Shown: positions 52,126 through 60,655 of the stretch, piece after piece | Layout: each line of letters begins with the position of its first letter | How positions within the stretch are numbered: the stretch's first letter is position 1 | Assembly: GCF_000344155.1 (NCBI RefSeq) | Contig: NZ_BAOQ01000004.1 | Coordinates: 17,371-81,370 of the forward strand | From: Gordonia paraffinivorans NBRC 108238 | GTDB lineage: Bacteria > Actinomycetota > Actinomycetes > Mycobacteriales > Mycobacteriaceae | Reading direction: 5' to 3' | Length of the DNA: 64,000 nucleotides | Position numbers and translations under genes: made by a program | Notes under the pieces: generated by a model | Database searches by the model: none | The model's input: only the letters and a program-made list of their open reading frames with translations | What the model was told of the DNA's origin: nothing

Positions 52126-52919
52126 GCGCGATGCCCGGCAGCGGCCTGCTCGAGGATCAGGTCGTGGTCGTGTCCGGGGTGGGGCCCGGTCTGGGCAGGT
52201 CGATCTGCCTGCGGTCGGCCGCCGAAGGTGCGCGGGTCGTGCTGGCGGCACGGACCGAATCGCGGCTGAAGGAGCTCGCCGCCGAGGTCGACGCGGCCGG
52301 CGGGACGAGTCTCGTCGTGCCGACCGACATCACCGACGAGGCCGCGGTGGAGAATCTGGTCTCGGCCACGATCGCGGAGTTCGGCCGGGTCGACGTCCTG
52401 GTCAACAACGCCTTCGCGCTGCCGTCCATGAAGCCGTTGGGGCGCACCGACTTCGATCAGATCACCCAGAGCCTGGAGGTCACCGTCGTCGGGACGCTGA
52501 GGGTCATCAAGGCGTTCACCGACGCGCTGGCCGCGTCGAAGGGCTCGATCGTCAACATCAACTCGATGGTGATCCGCCACTCCGAGCCCCGCTACGGCAG
52601 CTACAAGATCGCCAAGTCGGCGCTGCTCGCGATGTCGCAGACCCTCGCCACCGAACTGGGAGACAAGGGCATCCGCGTCAACTCCGTTGCACCCGGCTAC
52701 ATCTGGGACGACCAGCTCAAGTGGTACTTCGGCGAGATCGCCAAGAAGTACGGCATCACGTCGGAACAGGTCTACGAGCAGACCGCGTCGAAGTCCGATC
52801 TGAAACGACTCCCCGAACCGGACGAGATCGCCGATGCGGTCGTGTTCCTCGCCTCGCCGATGGCGCGGGCGATCACCGGCCACACCCTGGACGTGAATTG
52901 CGGTGAATACCATGACTAA
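52122..52919 (+). CDS. SDR oxidoreductase (Rv3530c-like)
   Basis: A 265-residue SDR: VVSGVGPGLGRSICLRSAAE (nucleotide-binding TGxxxGxG variant), VDVLVNNAFALPSMKPLG, NINSMVIRHSEPRYGSYKIA with catalytic Ser, Tyr and Lys, and APGYIWDDQLKWYFGEIAKK as the substrate loop. Its place between the DUF1214 and sulfotransferase genes matches Rv3530c in the KstR regulon. ATGA overlaps with the upstream gene and an 8-base overlap with the downstream one indicate one transcript from the hsaA promoter. Confidence 0.87.
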   Translation: MSAMPGSGLLEDQVVVVSGVGPGLGRSICLRSAAEGARVVLAARTESRLKELAAEVDAAGGTSLVVPTDITDEAAVENLVSATIAEFGRVDVLVNNAFALPSMKPLGRTDFDQITQSLEVTVVGTLRVIKAFTDALAASKGSIVNINSMVIRHSEPRYGSYKIAKSALLAMSQTLATELGDKGIRVNSVAPGYIWDDQLKWYFGEIAKKYGITSEQVYEQTASKSDLKRLPEPDEIADAVVFLASPMARAITGHTLDVNCGEYHD

Positions 52920-54054
52920 TGCTGCTCGCACCGACGTCGGGACCATCGAGGACCTGCACGCCTCGGCCACCCGTGCCACCGGCCTCGAGGACTTCGGCGA
53001 CACCGACTACCTCGAGCCCCTGGGCATCCTGCTCGACTCGTATCGCAACGAGGCCGGGCTGACCGAGCTGGGCAGCAAGATGTTCCGGTACTTCCTCAAG
53101 GGTGCGCTCGTCGCGCGGCTGCTGAGCGAGGCATCGTGGAAGGCGCACCCGGAGCACGCCGACGTGGAGATCACCCGGCCGATCTTCGTGACCGGCCTGC
53201 CGCGCACCGGCACCACCGCCCTGCATCGTCTCCTGGCGGCCGACCCGGACCATCAGGGCGTCGAGATGTGGCTCGCGGAGTTCCCGCAGCCGCGCCCGCC
53301 GCGCGACACCTGGGAGGACAACCCGGTCTTCGCGCAGATCCAGGCCGGTTTCGCCCAGCACCACGTCGAGAACCCCGAGTTCATGGGGTTGCACTACATG
53401 GACGCCGCCGAGGTCGAGGAGTGCTGGCAGCTGCTGCGGCAGTCGGTCATGTCGATCTCCTACGAGTCGCTGGCACACATCCCGACCTACTCGCGGTGGC
53501 TGTCGGAGCAGGACTGGACGCCGGCATACCGTCGGCACCGCAAGAACCTGCAGCTGATCGGGCTCAACGACCCCGGCAAGCGCTGGGTGCTGAAGAACCC
53601 GAGTCACCTGTTCGCGCTCGACGCGCTGATGGAGGCCTACCCGGACGCGCTGGTGATCCAGACCCACCGCGCCCCGTCGACGATCATCGCGTCGATGTGC
53701 AGCCTCGCCGACCACGCGACCCGCGGCTACTCGACGACGTTCGTGGGCGAGCAGATCGGACGCGACCAGTTCGAGCTGTGGTCGCGCGGATTGCGCGAGT
53801 TCTCGCAGGCCCGGCAGAAGTACGACCCCGCACAGTTCCTCGACATCGAGTTCGACGACCTGCGCACGGACCCGCTCGGCACCGTCGAGCGCGTCTACGA
53901 CGCCCTCGGCACGCCGATGACCGACGCCGCCCGCGCCGCGGTGGTCGCGCTCGACGAGGAGAGCAGGTCCGGACCCCGCAAGCCGCAGCACCGCTACCAG
54001 CTGTCCGACTACGGGCTCGACGAGAAGACGGTCGCCGAGGCGTTCGGAGACTGA
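52912..54054 (+). CDS. Sulfotransferase family protein (Rv3529c-like)
   Basis: A 380-residue protein of the sulfotransferase superfamily. The 5'-phosphosulfate-binding loop is PIFVTGLPRTGTTALHRLLA (about 85) and the 3'-phosphate region VIQTHRAPSTIIASMCSLAD (about 245), with WVLKNPSHLFALDALMEAYP between. Rv3529c of the KstR regulon occupies the same place. Whether it transfers sulfate to a steroid is not known. Start ATG 52912 is chosen; GTG 52903 is possible. It is the last gene of the hsaA operon. The following 185 bases hold a 12-base palindrome, ATCGGATCCGAT at 54106, and no ORF. Confidence 0.87.
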   Translation: MTNAARTDVGTIEDLHASATRATGLEDFGDTDYLEPLGILLDSYRNEAGLTELGSKMFRYFLKGALVARLLSEASWKAHPEHADVEITRPIFVTGLPRTGTTALHRLLAADPDHQGVEMWLAEFPQPRPPRDTWEDNPVFAQIQAGFAQHHVENPEFMGLHYMDAAEVEECWQLLRQSVMSISYESLAHIPTYSRWLSEQDWTPAYRRHRKNLQLIGLNDPGKRWVLKNPSHLFALDALMEAYPDALVIQTHRAPSTIIASMCSLADHATRGYSTTFVGEQIGRDQFELWSRGLREFSQARQKYDPAQFLDIEFDDLRTDPLGTVERVYDALGTPMTDAARAAVVALDEESRSGPRKPQHRYQLSDYGLDEKTVAEAFGD

Positions 54055-54239
54055 GCTCCCTCGTCCGGCGATTCCCTTCACGCTGGATCGGTTTCCTTCC
54101 CGCCGATCGGATCCGATGAGCGGGGAGTAGGCGACATTGCGGGAATGGAGACTGCGCGAGGAGACCCCGATCTCGAGAATCCGGTGCCCGGAGGCTCGAT
54201 CGCCGCGCGGACCGCCTGTGGCGGATCTACATTCTCTCC

Positions 54240-54875
54240 ATGGCAGAACCGGAGAACCTGCGCTCGTCCGAGGGCCTGGGCCGACTGATCGCCTTCGCGG
54301 ACGCCGTCGTGGCGATCGCGCTCACCCTCCTGGTCCTCCCGTTGGTGGACATCGCCAACGACCTACGCGAGGACGACGAGACCTCGGTCGCCGAGGTGGT
54401 GAGCGACCACTCGCTGGAGATCACCAGCTTCTTCGTGAGCTTCGTGGTGATCTGGGTCCTGTGGCGGCAGCACCACCGGACGATGGAGTACTTCCGCAGC
54501 TACGACTCGGTCCTGATCAACCTCCACTTCGTCTGGCTGCTCACCATCGTGGTGCTGCCGTTCGCCACGGCGATCGTCGACGACAGCCGGGTCGAGTGGG
54601 GCAGCGTGCTCTACATCGGCGTCCTCGCGGCCGCGGTGGCCGCACTGGTGGGTATCGGGCAGTGGGGCAAACACCATCGTGATCTGCTCGTCGACGACGA
54701 GATGACCGATGTCTGGGTCAAGACGTCCGGGGGATGGGGGACCGTCATCGCGCTGGCGGTCGCGTTGATCGTCGCGCTGGTCGACCCGAGAAGCGGCAAC
54801 TGGCCGCTGTTGCTGCTCTTCCTCACCGATCCCATCGAACGGCTGATCGCCCGCGCGCGCGGGACGGACGCCTGA
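54240..54875 (+). CDS. TMEM175-family (DUF1211) potassium channel-like protein
   Basis: A 211-residue membrane protein with six predicted spans and the family signature RLIAFADAVVAIALTLLVLP at its first span (FAD for the usual FSD). The second and third spans (SFFVSFVVIWVLWRQHHRTM and LINLHFVWLLTIVVLPFATA) follow the TMEM175 pattern. Bacterial members assemble as tetrameric K+-selective channels in the cell membrane. ATG 54240 has no Shine-Dalgarno and TACATT lies 7 bases upstream, so a leaderless transcript is possible. It is convergent with fadE33, 5 bases away. Confidence 0.87.
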   Translation: MAEPENLRSSEGLGRLIAFADAVVAIALTLLVLPLVDIANDLREDDETSVAEVVSDHSLEITSFFVSFVVIWVLWRQHHRTMEYFRSYDSVLINLHFVWLLTIVVLPFATAIVDDSRVEWGSVLYIGVLAAAVAALVGIGQWGKHHRDLLVDDEMTDVWVKTSGGWGTVIALAVALIVALVDPRSGNWPLLLLFLTDPIERLIARARGTDA

Positions 54876-54880
54876 GCCGG

Positions 54881-55978
54881 CTACCGGAGACGCGCTGCGA
54901 CCTCGGCGACCGCGCGGTGGGGCGCGCCGAACATCTGCGACGACGCCTGGGCGCGTTTGAAGTAGAGCTGGATGTCGTGTTCCCAGGTGATGCCGATGCC
55001 GCCGTGCAGCTGGATGGCCTCACCGGTGATCGTCCGGTAGGCGTCCGAGCAGTATACGTGTGCCGCGAGCGCCAGGTCCGCGGCGTCCGGCGCATCCACG
55101 GCGACCGCGGCCACCGCGGCACGCGAGATCGACCGGGCCGTCTCGACGAGCACGTACATGTCCGCCATCCGGTGCTTGAGCGCCTGGAACGATCCGATCG
55201 TGCGGCCGAACTGCTTGCGCGACTTCGTGTACTCGACGGTGAGGTCGAGCGCGCGCTGTGCGCCGCCGACCTGCTCGGCCGACAACAGGGCCCAGCCCAG
55301 CGTGCGCAGTCGCGACACCAGGTCCGCCGGCGTCGGGATGACGTTCGAGGCCACCTCGTCGAACCGCACCGTTGACAGGCTGCGCGTCGGGTCCAACAGC
55401 GGCAACGGCGAGATCGTCACCCCGTCGGCATCGGCGGCGACCTCGTGCACCGTGATGTGCTCGCCGGGGCCCGACGCCAGCACCACCAGGGTGTCGGCGG
55501 TCTCCGCGTCGACCACGAATCCTGCGGTCCCCGAGAGCAGTCCGGCGTCGGCCTGCACACCCGGTGTGTCCCAGCCCCGTTCCCCGGCCCAGCAGAGCGC
55601 GGCCGTGCGCTCGCCGGTGGCGAGTTCGGGGAGCAGTCGTGCGGACGGCTCCGAGTCGGGGGCGAGCAGCAGGGCGCCGGTCGCCAGCACCGCGGACCCG
55701 AATGACGGGACCGGGCTCAGCGCGGCGCCGAGCTCCTCCAGCACCGCGGCCGACTCGGCCCACGACGCGCCGGCGCCACCGGCGTCCTCGGGAATGGGCA
55801 GTGCGGCGACGCCGATCTCGGTGCACAACGTCTGCCACAGGCCCCGGTCGATGCGTCCGTCGGAGGCCATCTCCTTGCGGACCGCTGCGGTGTCGCCACG
55901 ACGGCGCAGCAGGTCTCGCACGGCCTCGGCGAGCGCCTCGCGTTCCTCGGCGGAGATCGGGAGGGTATCGGTGGTCAC
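54881..55978 (-). CDS. fadE33: FadE33-type acyl-CoA dehydrogenase
   Basis: A 365-residue acyl-CoA dehydrogenase of the non-FAD-binding partner type. It shows YTKSRKQFGRTIGSFQALKH, AIQLHGGIGITWEHDIQLYF and KRAQASSQMFGAPHRAVAEV. As third of the fadE31-fadE32-fadE33 series it probably forms a heteromer with FadE31 for dehydrogenation of HIP-derived CoA esters (C/D rings). GTG 55978 overlaps the fadE32 stop (GTGA). The assignment as FadE33 rather than FadE32 rests on gene order only. Confidence 0.8.
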   Translation of the reverse strand: MTTDTLPISAEEREALAEAVRDLLRRRGDTAAVRKEMASDGRIDRGLWQTLCTEIGVAALPIPEDAGGAGASWAESAAVLEELGAALSPVPSFGSAVLATGALLLAPDSEPSARLLPELATGERTAALCWAGERGWDTPGVQADAGLLSGTAGFVVDAETADTLVVLASGPGEHITVHEVAADADGVTISPLPLLDPTRSLSTVRFDEVASNVIPTPADLVSRLRTLGWALLSAEQVGGAQRALDLTVEYTKSRKQFGRTIGSFQALKHRMADMYVLVETARSISRAAVAAVAVDAPDAADLALAAHVYCSDAYRTITGEAIQLHGGIGITWEHDIQLYFKRAQASSQMFGAPHRAVAEVAARLR

Positions 55979-56943
55979 AGCGTCTCCAGGATGCGTTGAC
56001 GGTGGACGGCGGGCGAACCCCAGGCGGTCAGGAGCGCGCGCGTCTTGGTGATGTACAGGGAGAGGTCGTGCTCGGCGGTGTATCCGATGGCACCGAGCAC
56101 CTGCAGCGCGCGACGGGCCGAGAGGTGCGCGGCGTCGGCGGCGGCGACCTTCGCGGCGGAGACATCCCGGGAGACGTTGGTCCCCTCGGGCACCTGCCCG
56201 TCGATCCCGAGGGCGGCCGCATGGACGAGCGGACGCGCCATCTCGAGGGCGATGGCGACATCGGCCAGGTGGTGCTTGACCGCCTGGAAGGACCCGATCG
56301 GGCGACCGAACTGCTTGCGGGACCGGGCGTACTCGCTCGCGATGTCCATCATCGTCTGACCCAGTCCGAGGAGTTCCGCGGCAGTGGCGAGCGCGCCGGC
56401 GTCGGCGGCATCGGATGTGTCGATCCCGGTGGCGAGCTCCCGGTCCGGCTCGACCCGCGACAGCGTGCGGGTGGGGTCGACGGTCTTCTCGGTGCTGATG
56501 ACCCGGCCGGTGGAGAGGACCCCGTCGACGACGACGTAGACGTCGGCGGACTCGACATCGGCGGCCAGCGGCTGCAGCGGCCCGATCGCCACCGTCGCCA
56601 GCCGCCCCTCGGCGAGGTCGTTGAGCGGTCCGTTGACGTCCGCGTCGCGGAGGAGGACCGGCAGCACCGCAACGCTTTCGACGATCGGCCCGGGTGCGCA
56701 GTGGCGGCCGAGTTGTTCGACGGCGACCACCATCTCCACGGCGCCGGCGCTGCTGCCGCCGTGGGACTCGTCGATGAGCAGGCCGCAGATCCCCGCGTCG
56801 GCGAGCTGCGAGTACACCTTGGCGACGGCCGTGCGGTCACCGGCCGCCCAGGCGCGCGCCGCGGTCGGCATGTCGGCCTTGCCGAGCATGGCGTCGACGG
56901 TCGCGGCCAGGTCGGTGTGGATGTCGGAGAGTTGGAAGTCCAT
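55975..56943 (-). CDS. fadE32: FadE32-type acyl-CoA dehydrogenase
   Basis: A 322-residue, shorter acyl-CoA dehydrogenase, close to the 319 residues of M. tuberculosis FadE32. It shows YARSRKQFGRPIGSFQAVKH, RALQVLGAIGYTAEHDLSLY and LLTAWGSPAVHRQRILETL. The first domain lacks the TEPxAGSD loop, as in subunits that borrow FAD-binding residues from a partner. It starts 4 bases after the fadE31 stop. A role in C/D-ring propionate (HIP-CoA) oxidation with FadE31 is inferred from order and KstR2-type control. Confidence 0.82.
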   Translation of the reverse strand: MDFQLSDIHTDLAATVDAMLGKADMPTAARAWAAGDRTAVAKVYSQLADAGICGLLIDESHGGSSAGAVEMVVAVEQLGRHCAPGPIVESVAVLPVLLRDADVNGPLNDLAEGRLATVAIGPLQPLAADVESADVYVVVDGVLSTGRVISTEKTVDPTRTLSRVEPDRELATGIDTSDAADAGALATAAELLGLGQTMMDIASEYARSRKQFGRPIGSFQAVKHHLADVAIALEMARPLVHAAALGIDGQVPEGTNVSRDVSAAKVAAADAAHLSARRALQVLGAIGYTAEHDLSLYITKTRALLTAWGSPAVHRQRILETL

Positions 56944-56947
56944 GAGG

Positions 56948-58114
56948 TCAGCGGTCTCCGCGGGGAAGGCCGAGCAGGCGCTCGGCGATGACATTGCGTT
57001 GGATCTCGTTGGTGCCCGCATAGATCGGGCCCGAGAGGGAGAACAGGTAGCCGTCCATCCACGAATCGTCGAGCTCGGCGTCGGGTCCTTGCAGGTCGAG
57101 CGCGGTCTCGTGGGCCGCGATGTCCCACTGGGACCAGAACACCTTGTTGATCGACGACTCCATGCCCAGCTGTCCGCCGGAGGCCAGGCGGCTCACGGTC
57201 TGCCAGGTCGACAGCTCGTAGGCGCGTGAACCGATCCACGCATCGGCCACGCGTGCGTCGACGTTGGCGGTCGGCGGCACCTCGTCGCGACGCGCGCGCC
57301 ACAGTTCGACCAGCCGGTCGGTGGTGGCCAGGAAGCGGCCGGGGGCACGCAGCGAGAGGCCGCGTTCGTTGGCGGCGGTGCTCATCGCCACCCGCCAGCC
57401 GTCGTTGACCTTGCCGATCACCCCGGACTCACCGGGATTGTCCGGGTCGTCGGGCACGAAGACGTTCTCCAGGAACAGCTCCGCGAAGCCGGGTTCGCCG
57501 TCGAGCTGGGCGATCGGTCGGACCGTGACGCCCTCGGCGCGCAGGTCGAACATGAAGTAGGTCAGCCCCTTGTGGCGCTGGGCCTCCTTGTCGGTGCGGA
57601 ACAGGCCGAAGGCGCGGTCGGCGAAACTCGACCGGGAGCTCCAGGTCTTCTGACCGTTGAGCAGCCAGCCGCCGTCGGTGCGCGTGGCGGTCGAGCGCAG
57701 CGAGGCCAGGTCGCTGCCGGCCTCCGGCTCACTCCACGCCTGTCCCCAGATGTCGTCGGCGCGCGCCATTCTCGGCATGATGCGCTCGAGTTGTGCCGGA
57801 TGGGCGTGTTCGAACAGCGTGGGCGCGAGCAGGAAGATGCCGTTCTGGCTGACCCGGCCCGGCGCGCCGGACCGGTAGTACTCCTCCTCGAAGATGACCC
57901 AGTGGAGCAGGGGCGCGTCGCGCCCGCCGAACTCCTCCGGCCAGCTGACGACGGACATGCGGTCTGCGGCCATCTCGCGTTCCCACTCGCGGTGGGCCTC
58001 GAAGCCCTCCGCGGTGTCCATGGACGGGAGCGGTTCGCGCGGCACGTGTTCGGCGAGCCAGGCGCGGACCTCGGCGCGGAACTCCTCTGCTGCGGAGTCG
58101 AAGAGAAGGTCCAT
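56948..58114 (-). CDS. fadE31: FadE31-type acyl-CoA dehydrogenase
   Basis: A 388-residue complete acyl-CoA dehydrogenase: APLLHWVIFEEEYYRSGAPG, IWGQAWSEPEAGSDLASLRS, NGQKTWSSRSSFADRAFGLF and the C-terminal FAD loop GPIYAGTNEIQRNVIAERLL. It resembles Rv3562 (FadE31) along its whole length and begins MDL like it. ATG 58114 is chosen over GTG 58123 for this reason. It overlaps the crotonase stop and would be the FAD-binding partner for both FadE32 and FadE33. Confidence 0.88.
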   Translation of the reverse strand: MDLLFDSAAEEFRAEVRAWLAEHVPREPLPSMDTAEGFEAHREWEREMAADRMSVVSWPEEFGGRDAPLLHWVIFEEEYYRSGAPGRVSQNGIFLLAPTLFEHAHPAQLERIMPRMARADDIWGQAWSEPEAGSDLASLRSTATRTDGGWLLNGQKTWSSRSSFADRAFGLFRTDKEAQRHKGLTYFMFDLRAEGVTVRPIAQLDGEPGFAELFLENVFVPDDPDNPGESGVIGKVNDGWRVAMSTAANERGLSLRAPGRFLATTDRLVELWRARRDEVPPTANVDARVADAWIGSRAYELSTWQTVSRLASGGQLGMESSINKVFWSQWDIAAHETALDLQGPDAELDDSWMDGYLFSLSGPIYAGTNEIQRNVIAERLLGLPRGDR

Positions 58115-58115
58115 G

Positions 58116-59042
58116 TCAGCCACCTGCCCGGGGGCTCGACGAGGCGGACGAACCGGCGGCCTTCATCGACTTGGCGTCCATGCCGCCGAGCGAGTCGCCA
58201 CCGGCCTCGGCGTTGGCCGAGTGCGCGAAGTGGTGCCACCCGAACACCGAGTCCATGGCATTGCGCATGCCCATCTGGTCCTCGCAGATGTTCACGGCCT
58301 TCTTGCTGAGGAACAGGCCCTGCATCGGCATCGCCACGGCCTTCTCGGCGATCTCGTTCACCTTCGTATCCAGCTGGTCGCGCGGGACGACGTGGTTGAC
58401 CATGCCCCAGTCGGCGGCCTGGGTGGCGGTGAAACGCTCGCCGGTGAACAGGATCTCCTTGGCTCGGCGCGGGCCGAGCACGTAGGCGTGGGCGAAGTAC
58501 TCGACACCGGGGATGCCCATGCGGGCGACCGGGTCGGAGAAGAAGGCGTCGTCGGAGGCGACGATGAAGTCGCAGATCCAGGCGAGCATCAGGCCGCCGG
58601 CGATGCAGGCGCCGTGGACCTGGGCGATCAGCGGCTTGGGGATGTCGCGCCAGCGGCGGCACATCCCCATGTAGACCTCCATCTCGCGGGCGAGACGCTG
58701 GTCGGCGCCGGTCTTGTCGGTGTGGTCCCAGTGCAGGACGGCGACGTTGTCGTAGTAGGTGTCGAAGTCGCGTTCGGGGGTGCCGATGTCGTGGCCGGCC
58801 GAGAAGTGCTTGCCGTTGGCGCGCAGCACGATCACCTTGACCGACGGATCGTCGACGGCCTTGCGGAAGGCGGCGTCGAGCGAATAGGTCATCACCGAGT
58901 TCTGGGCGTTGCGGTACTCGGGTCGGTTCAGCGTCACGTACGCGACCGCGGAGTCGGGTCCGCCGACCTCATAGGCGACCGGCGTGGTGTCCGGGCCGAG
59001 GTCGTCGGGCCCGAGTGCGGGCGGGATCACGGCATCACTCAT
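58116..59042 (-). CDS. Enoyl-CoA hydratase heading the fadE31-33 operon
   Basis: A 308-residue crotonase with long N- and C-terminal additions. It shows VTLNRPEYRNAQNSVMTYSL, the oxyanion segment GKHFSAGHDIGTPERDFDTY, VHGACIAGGLMLAWICDFIV and FSDPVARMGIPGVEYFAHAY, where the Glu of the catalytic pair is shifted. The C-terminus is rich in Ser, Ala and Gly. It is the first gene of the operon under a KstR2-type operator 17 bases upstream, so it acts in C/D-ring catabolism. The exact step is unknown. Confidence 0.87.
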   Translation of the reverse strand: MSDAVIPPALGPDDLGPDTTPVAYEVGGPDSAVAYVTLNRPEYRNAQNSVMTYSLDAAFRKAVDDPSVKVIVLRANGKHFSAGHDIGTPERDFDTYYDNVAVLHWDHTDKTGADQRLAREMEVYMGMCRRWRDIPKPLIAQVHGACIAGGLMLAWICDFIVASDDAFFSDPVARMGIPGVEYFAHAYVLGPRRAKEILFTGERFTATQAADWGMVNHVVPRDQLDTKVNEIAEKAVAMPMQGLFLSKKAVNICEDQMGMRNAMDSVFGWHHFAHSANAEAGGDSLGGMDAKSMKAAGSSASSSPRAGG

Positions 59043-59058
59043 GCCACGAGCCTAACCT

Positions 59059-59072
59059 AGCAAGTGCTTGGT
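59059..59072. promoter_or_regulatory. KstR2 operator before the crotonase-fadE31-33 operon
   Basis: AGCAAGTGCTTGGT matches the KstR2 motif AnCAAGnnCTTGnT at every fixed position and lies 17-30 bases upstream of the crotonase start. KstR2 controls the HIP (C/D-ring) genes in mycobacteria and responds to HIP-CoA; its own gene is not in the window. Confidence 0.9.
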
Positions 59073-59080
59073 TGGTAGCC

Positions 59081-59557
59081 TCAGGGGATGTGGATGGTCC
59101 CGGTGCAGCTCGTGGACGGGATCGCCCACAGCGCGTTGCGGTTGACCGCGCTGAAGGTGACGTTCACCGTGCCCCGGCCGATCTGGTTCAGCGGGATCAC
59201 GAAGTAGTGGACGCCCTGATAGGGCGGGTTCACCCGGGTGCTGCTGACCTTGCTGCCGCGCTTCTTGGTGGCGGTGTTGTGCCAGTCGAGCCGGGCCGTC
59301 GACTGGTAGCCGCCGGGAAAGAGGCTCGGGAAGTCGGTGGCGATGTAGGCGTTGCCGCCATAGGTGCTGACGATGGCGCGTCGGGCCAGGAACGGGATGT
59401 CGGCGACGTTGGGGGACAGCCCGACGCACGTCGACAAGGGGTATTCCCGGGAGGGGGCGGCGCCGGCGTGCCCGGCTCCCGCGAGACCGAGGCCTGTGGC
59501 GGCGGCGACCGAGAGCGCGACCGCGGCGAGCCTGGCGAACGTCGTGTTTCGGGTCAT
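59081..59557 (-). CDS. Small secreted protein with one Cys pair
   Basis: A 158-residue exported protein. The signal peptide LAAVALSVAAATGLGLAGAG ends near HAGAAPS (about residue 35). The mature part has two Cys (STCVGLS and STSCTGT), likely a disulfide, and beta-rich stretches such as NAYIATDFPSLFPGGYQSTA and GVHYFVIPLNQIGRGTVNVT. It resembles small secreted proteins of Mycobacteriales with no known function. GAGGAG lies 6 bases before ATG 59557. It is directly upstream of the KstR2 box, 38 bases from the crotonase start. Confidence 0.75.
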   Translation of the reverse strand: MTRNTTFARLAAVALSVAAATGLGLAGAGHAGAAPSREYPLSTCVGLSPNVADIPFLARRAIVSTYGGNAYIATDFPSLFPGGYQSTARLDWHNTATKKRGSKVSSTRVNPPYQGVHYFVIPLNQIGRGTVNVTFSAVNRNALWAIPSTSCTGTIHIP

Positions 59558-59680
59558 GCAGAGCTCCTCACATCGGATCGGGCACTCTCCTGCATTGTCG
59601 TGCTTGTGCTGCCGCGACGTGGCGGGTTGGGCGGATCCGAACACGGGCACCCGGACGATCGGCCGACGCGAAGGAGCGGT

Positions 59681-60604
59681 TCAGGGCAGATGCGTCGAGA
59701 TCGCGGCGGCGCTGGCCCGGGTGGCCTCGGCGAGGGTGCGCAGCTCGGGCAGGGGCAGCGTCGTGTTCGGGCAGGCGACCATGGCCGCGACCACCCGCCG
59801 GTTCTCGCCGAAGACCGGCGCACCGATCGTGACAACCGGGATTTCTTCTGCCGCAGCCGATTCGAGCTCCTCGGGAAGGTAGTCGACGACGGAGAGCTCG
59901 GTGAGCAGGTCGCCCACGCGGTTCCGCAGGGTCTCGGGCATGGTGTCGAGCGATCCGAGGGCCTCGATGACGGCCACGTGGTCGTCGGTCATGCGCTCGA
60001 TCGAGTAGCCGCGCTCGGCGACCACGTCGAGCACGACGCGGAGCCGGGTGCGGGAGGACTCCGAGGCCCGGGCGACCCAGGCCTCACGGTCGGCGGGGGG
60101 ATCGAAGGCGACGAACTCGCGGCAGATCGGCGGACGGATCCGGATGCGGCTCCCGTCCCGGAGCCACGGGTGGGGTTCGGACCCGGGGGTGAGGTGCGGC
60201 GGGAAGGCGTGCGCGGCGAGGGTCAGGACATCCGACGAGGAGCGTCGTGCCACGAAGAACGGGATGCCGAAGCGATCGCAGAGCGCCCGGGTCTCGGTTG
60301 CGGCCCATCGCTGCAGGTGGTCGGCGCCACCCGCCTTGCGGGCCAGTGCGAGGAAGTCCGGCCCGATGCCGTAGCGCCCGCTCCCCGGATCGCGGCTGAG
60401 CCATCCGCGTGCGGTCAGTTCCGAGACGATCGCGTGCGCCGTGGCGCGCGAGAGCGAGGTGTGGCGGACGATCTCGGCAAGGGTCAGCGATTGCCGGTCC
60501 GACTCGGCCAGGAGTTCGACGATGTGGACCACGCGGGCGGTCGGGGGCGACGCGGGGCGCGCCGGTTGACGCGTCTGCGAGGGGTCACCTACCGTCGGTG
60601 TCAC
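59681..60604 (-). CDS. IclR-family transcription regulator
   Basis: A 307-residue IclR-type regulator. The winged helix is RVVHIVELLAESDRQSLTLA, then EIVRHTSLSRATAHAIVSEL (about 25-75). The effector domain covers about 90-305, with RRVVAAMVACPNTTLPLPEL near the C-terminus, a typical IclR GAF-like end. It is longer than usual because of an insert near residues 130-165 (HPWLRDGSRIRIRPP). GTG 60604 is taken as start. It is divergent from cysD, and two palindromes in the 51-base gap make it a candidate regulator of both itself and the sulfate genes. Confidence 0.87.
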   Translation of the reverse strand: MTPTVGDPSQTRQPARPASPPTARVVHIVELLAESDRQSLTLAEIVRHTSLSRATAHAIVSELTARGWLSRDPGSGRYGIGPDFLALARKAGGADHLQRWAATETRALCDRFGIPFFVARRSSSDVLTLAAHAFPPHLTPGSEPHPWLRDGSRIRIRPPICREFVAFDPPADREAWVARASESSRTRLRVVLDVVAERGYSIERMTDDHVAVIEALGSLDTMPETLRNRVGDLLTELSVVDYLPEELESAAAEEIPVVTIGAPVFGENRRVVAAMVACPNTTLPLPELRTLAEATRASAAAISTHLP

Positions 60605-60611
60605 ATTGTCA

Positions 60612-60635
60612 ACACTTAGTGTCGAATATTCGACA
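60612..60635. promoter_or_regulatory. Two overlapping palindromes between iclR-type gene and cysD
   Basis: ACACT-T-AGTGT (60612-60622) and TGTCGAATATTCGACA (60620-60635, perfect 16-base palindrome) fill most of the 51-base gap between the divergent starts. Both are AT-richer than the surroundings. This is the likely operator for the IclR-type regulator or for a sulfur regulator. Confidence 0.6.
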
Positions 60636-60655
60636 TGTCAAGGGGGTTGCGCGCG

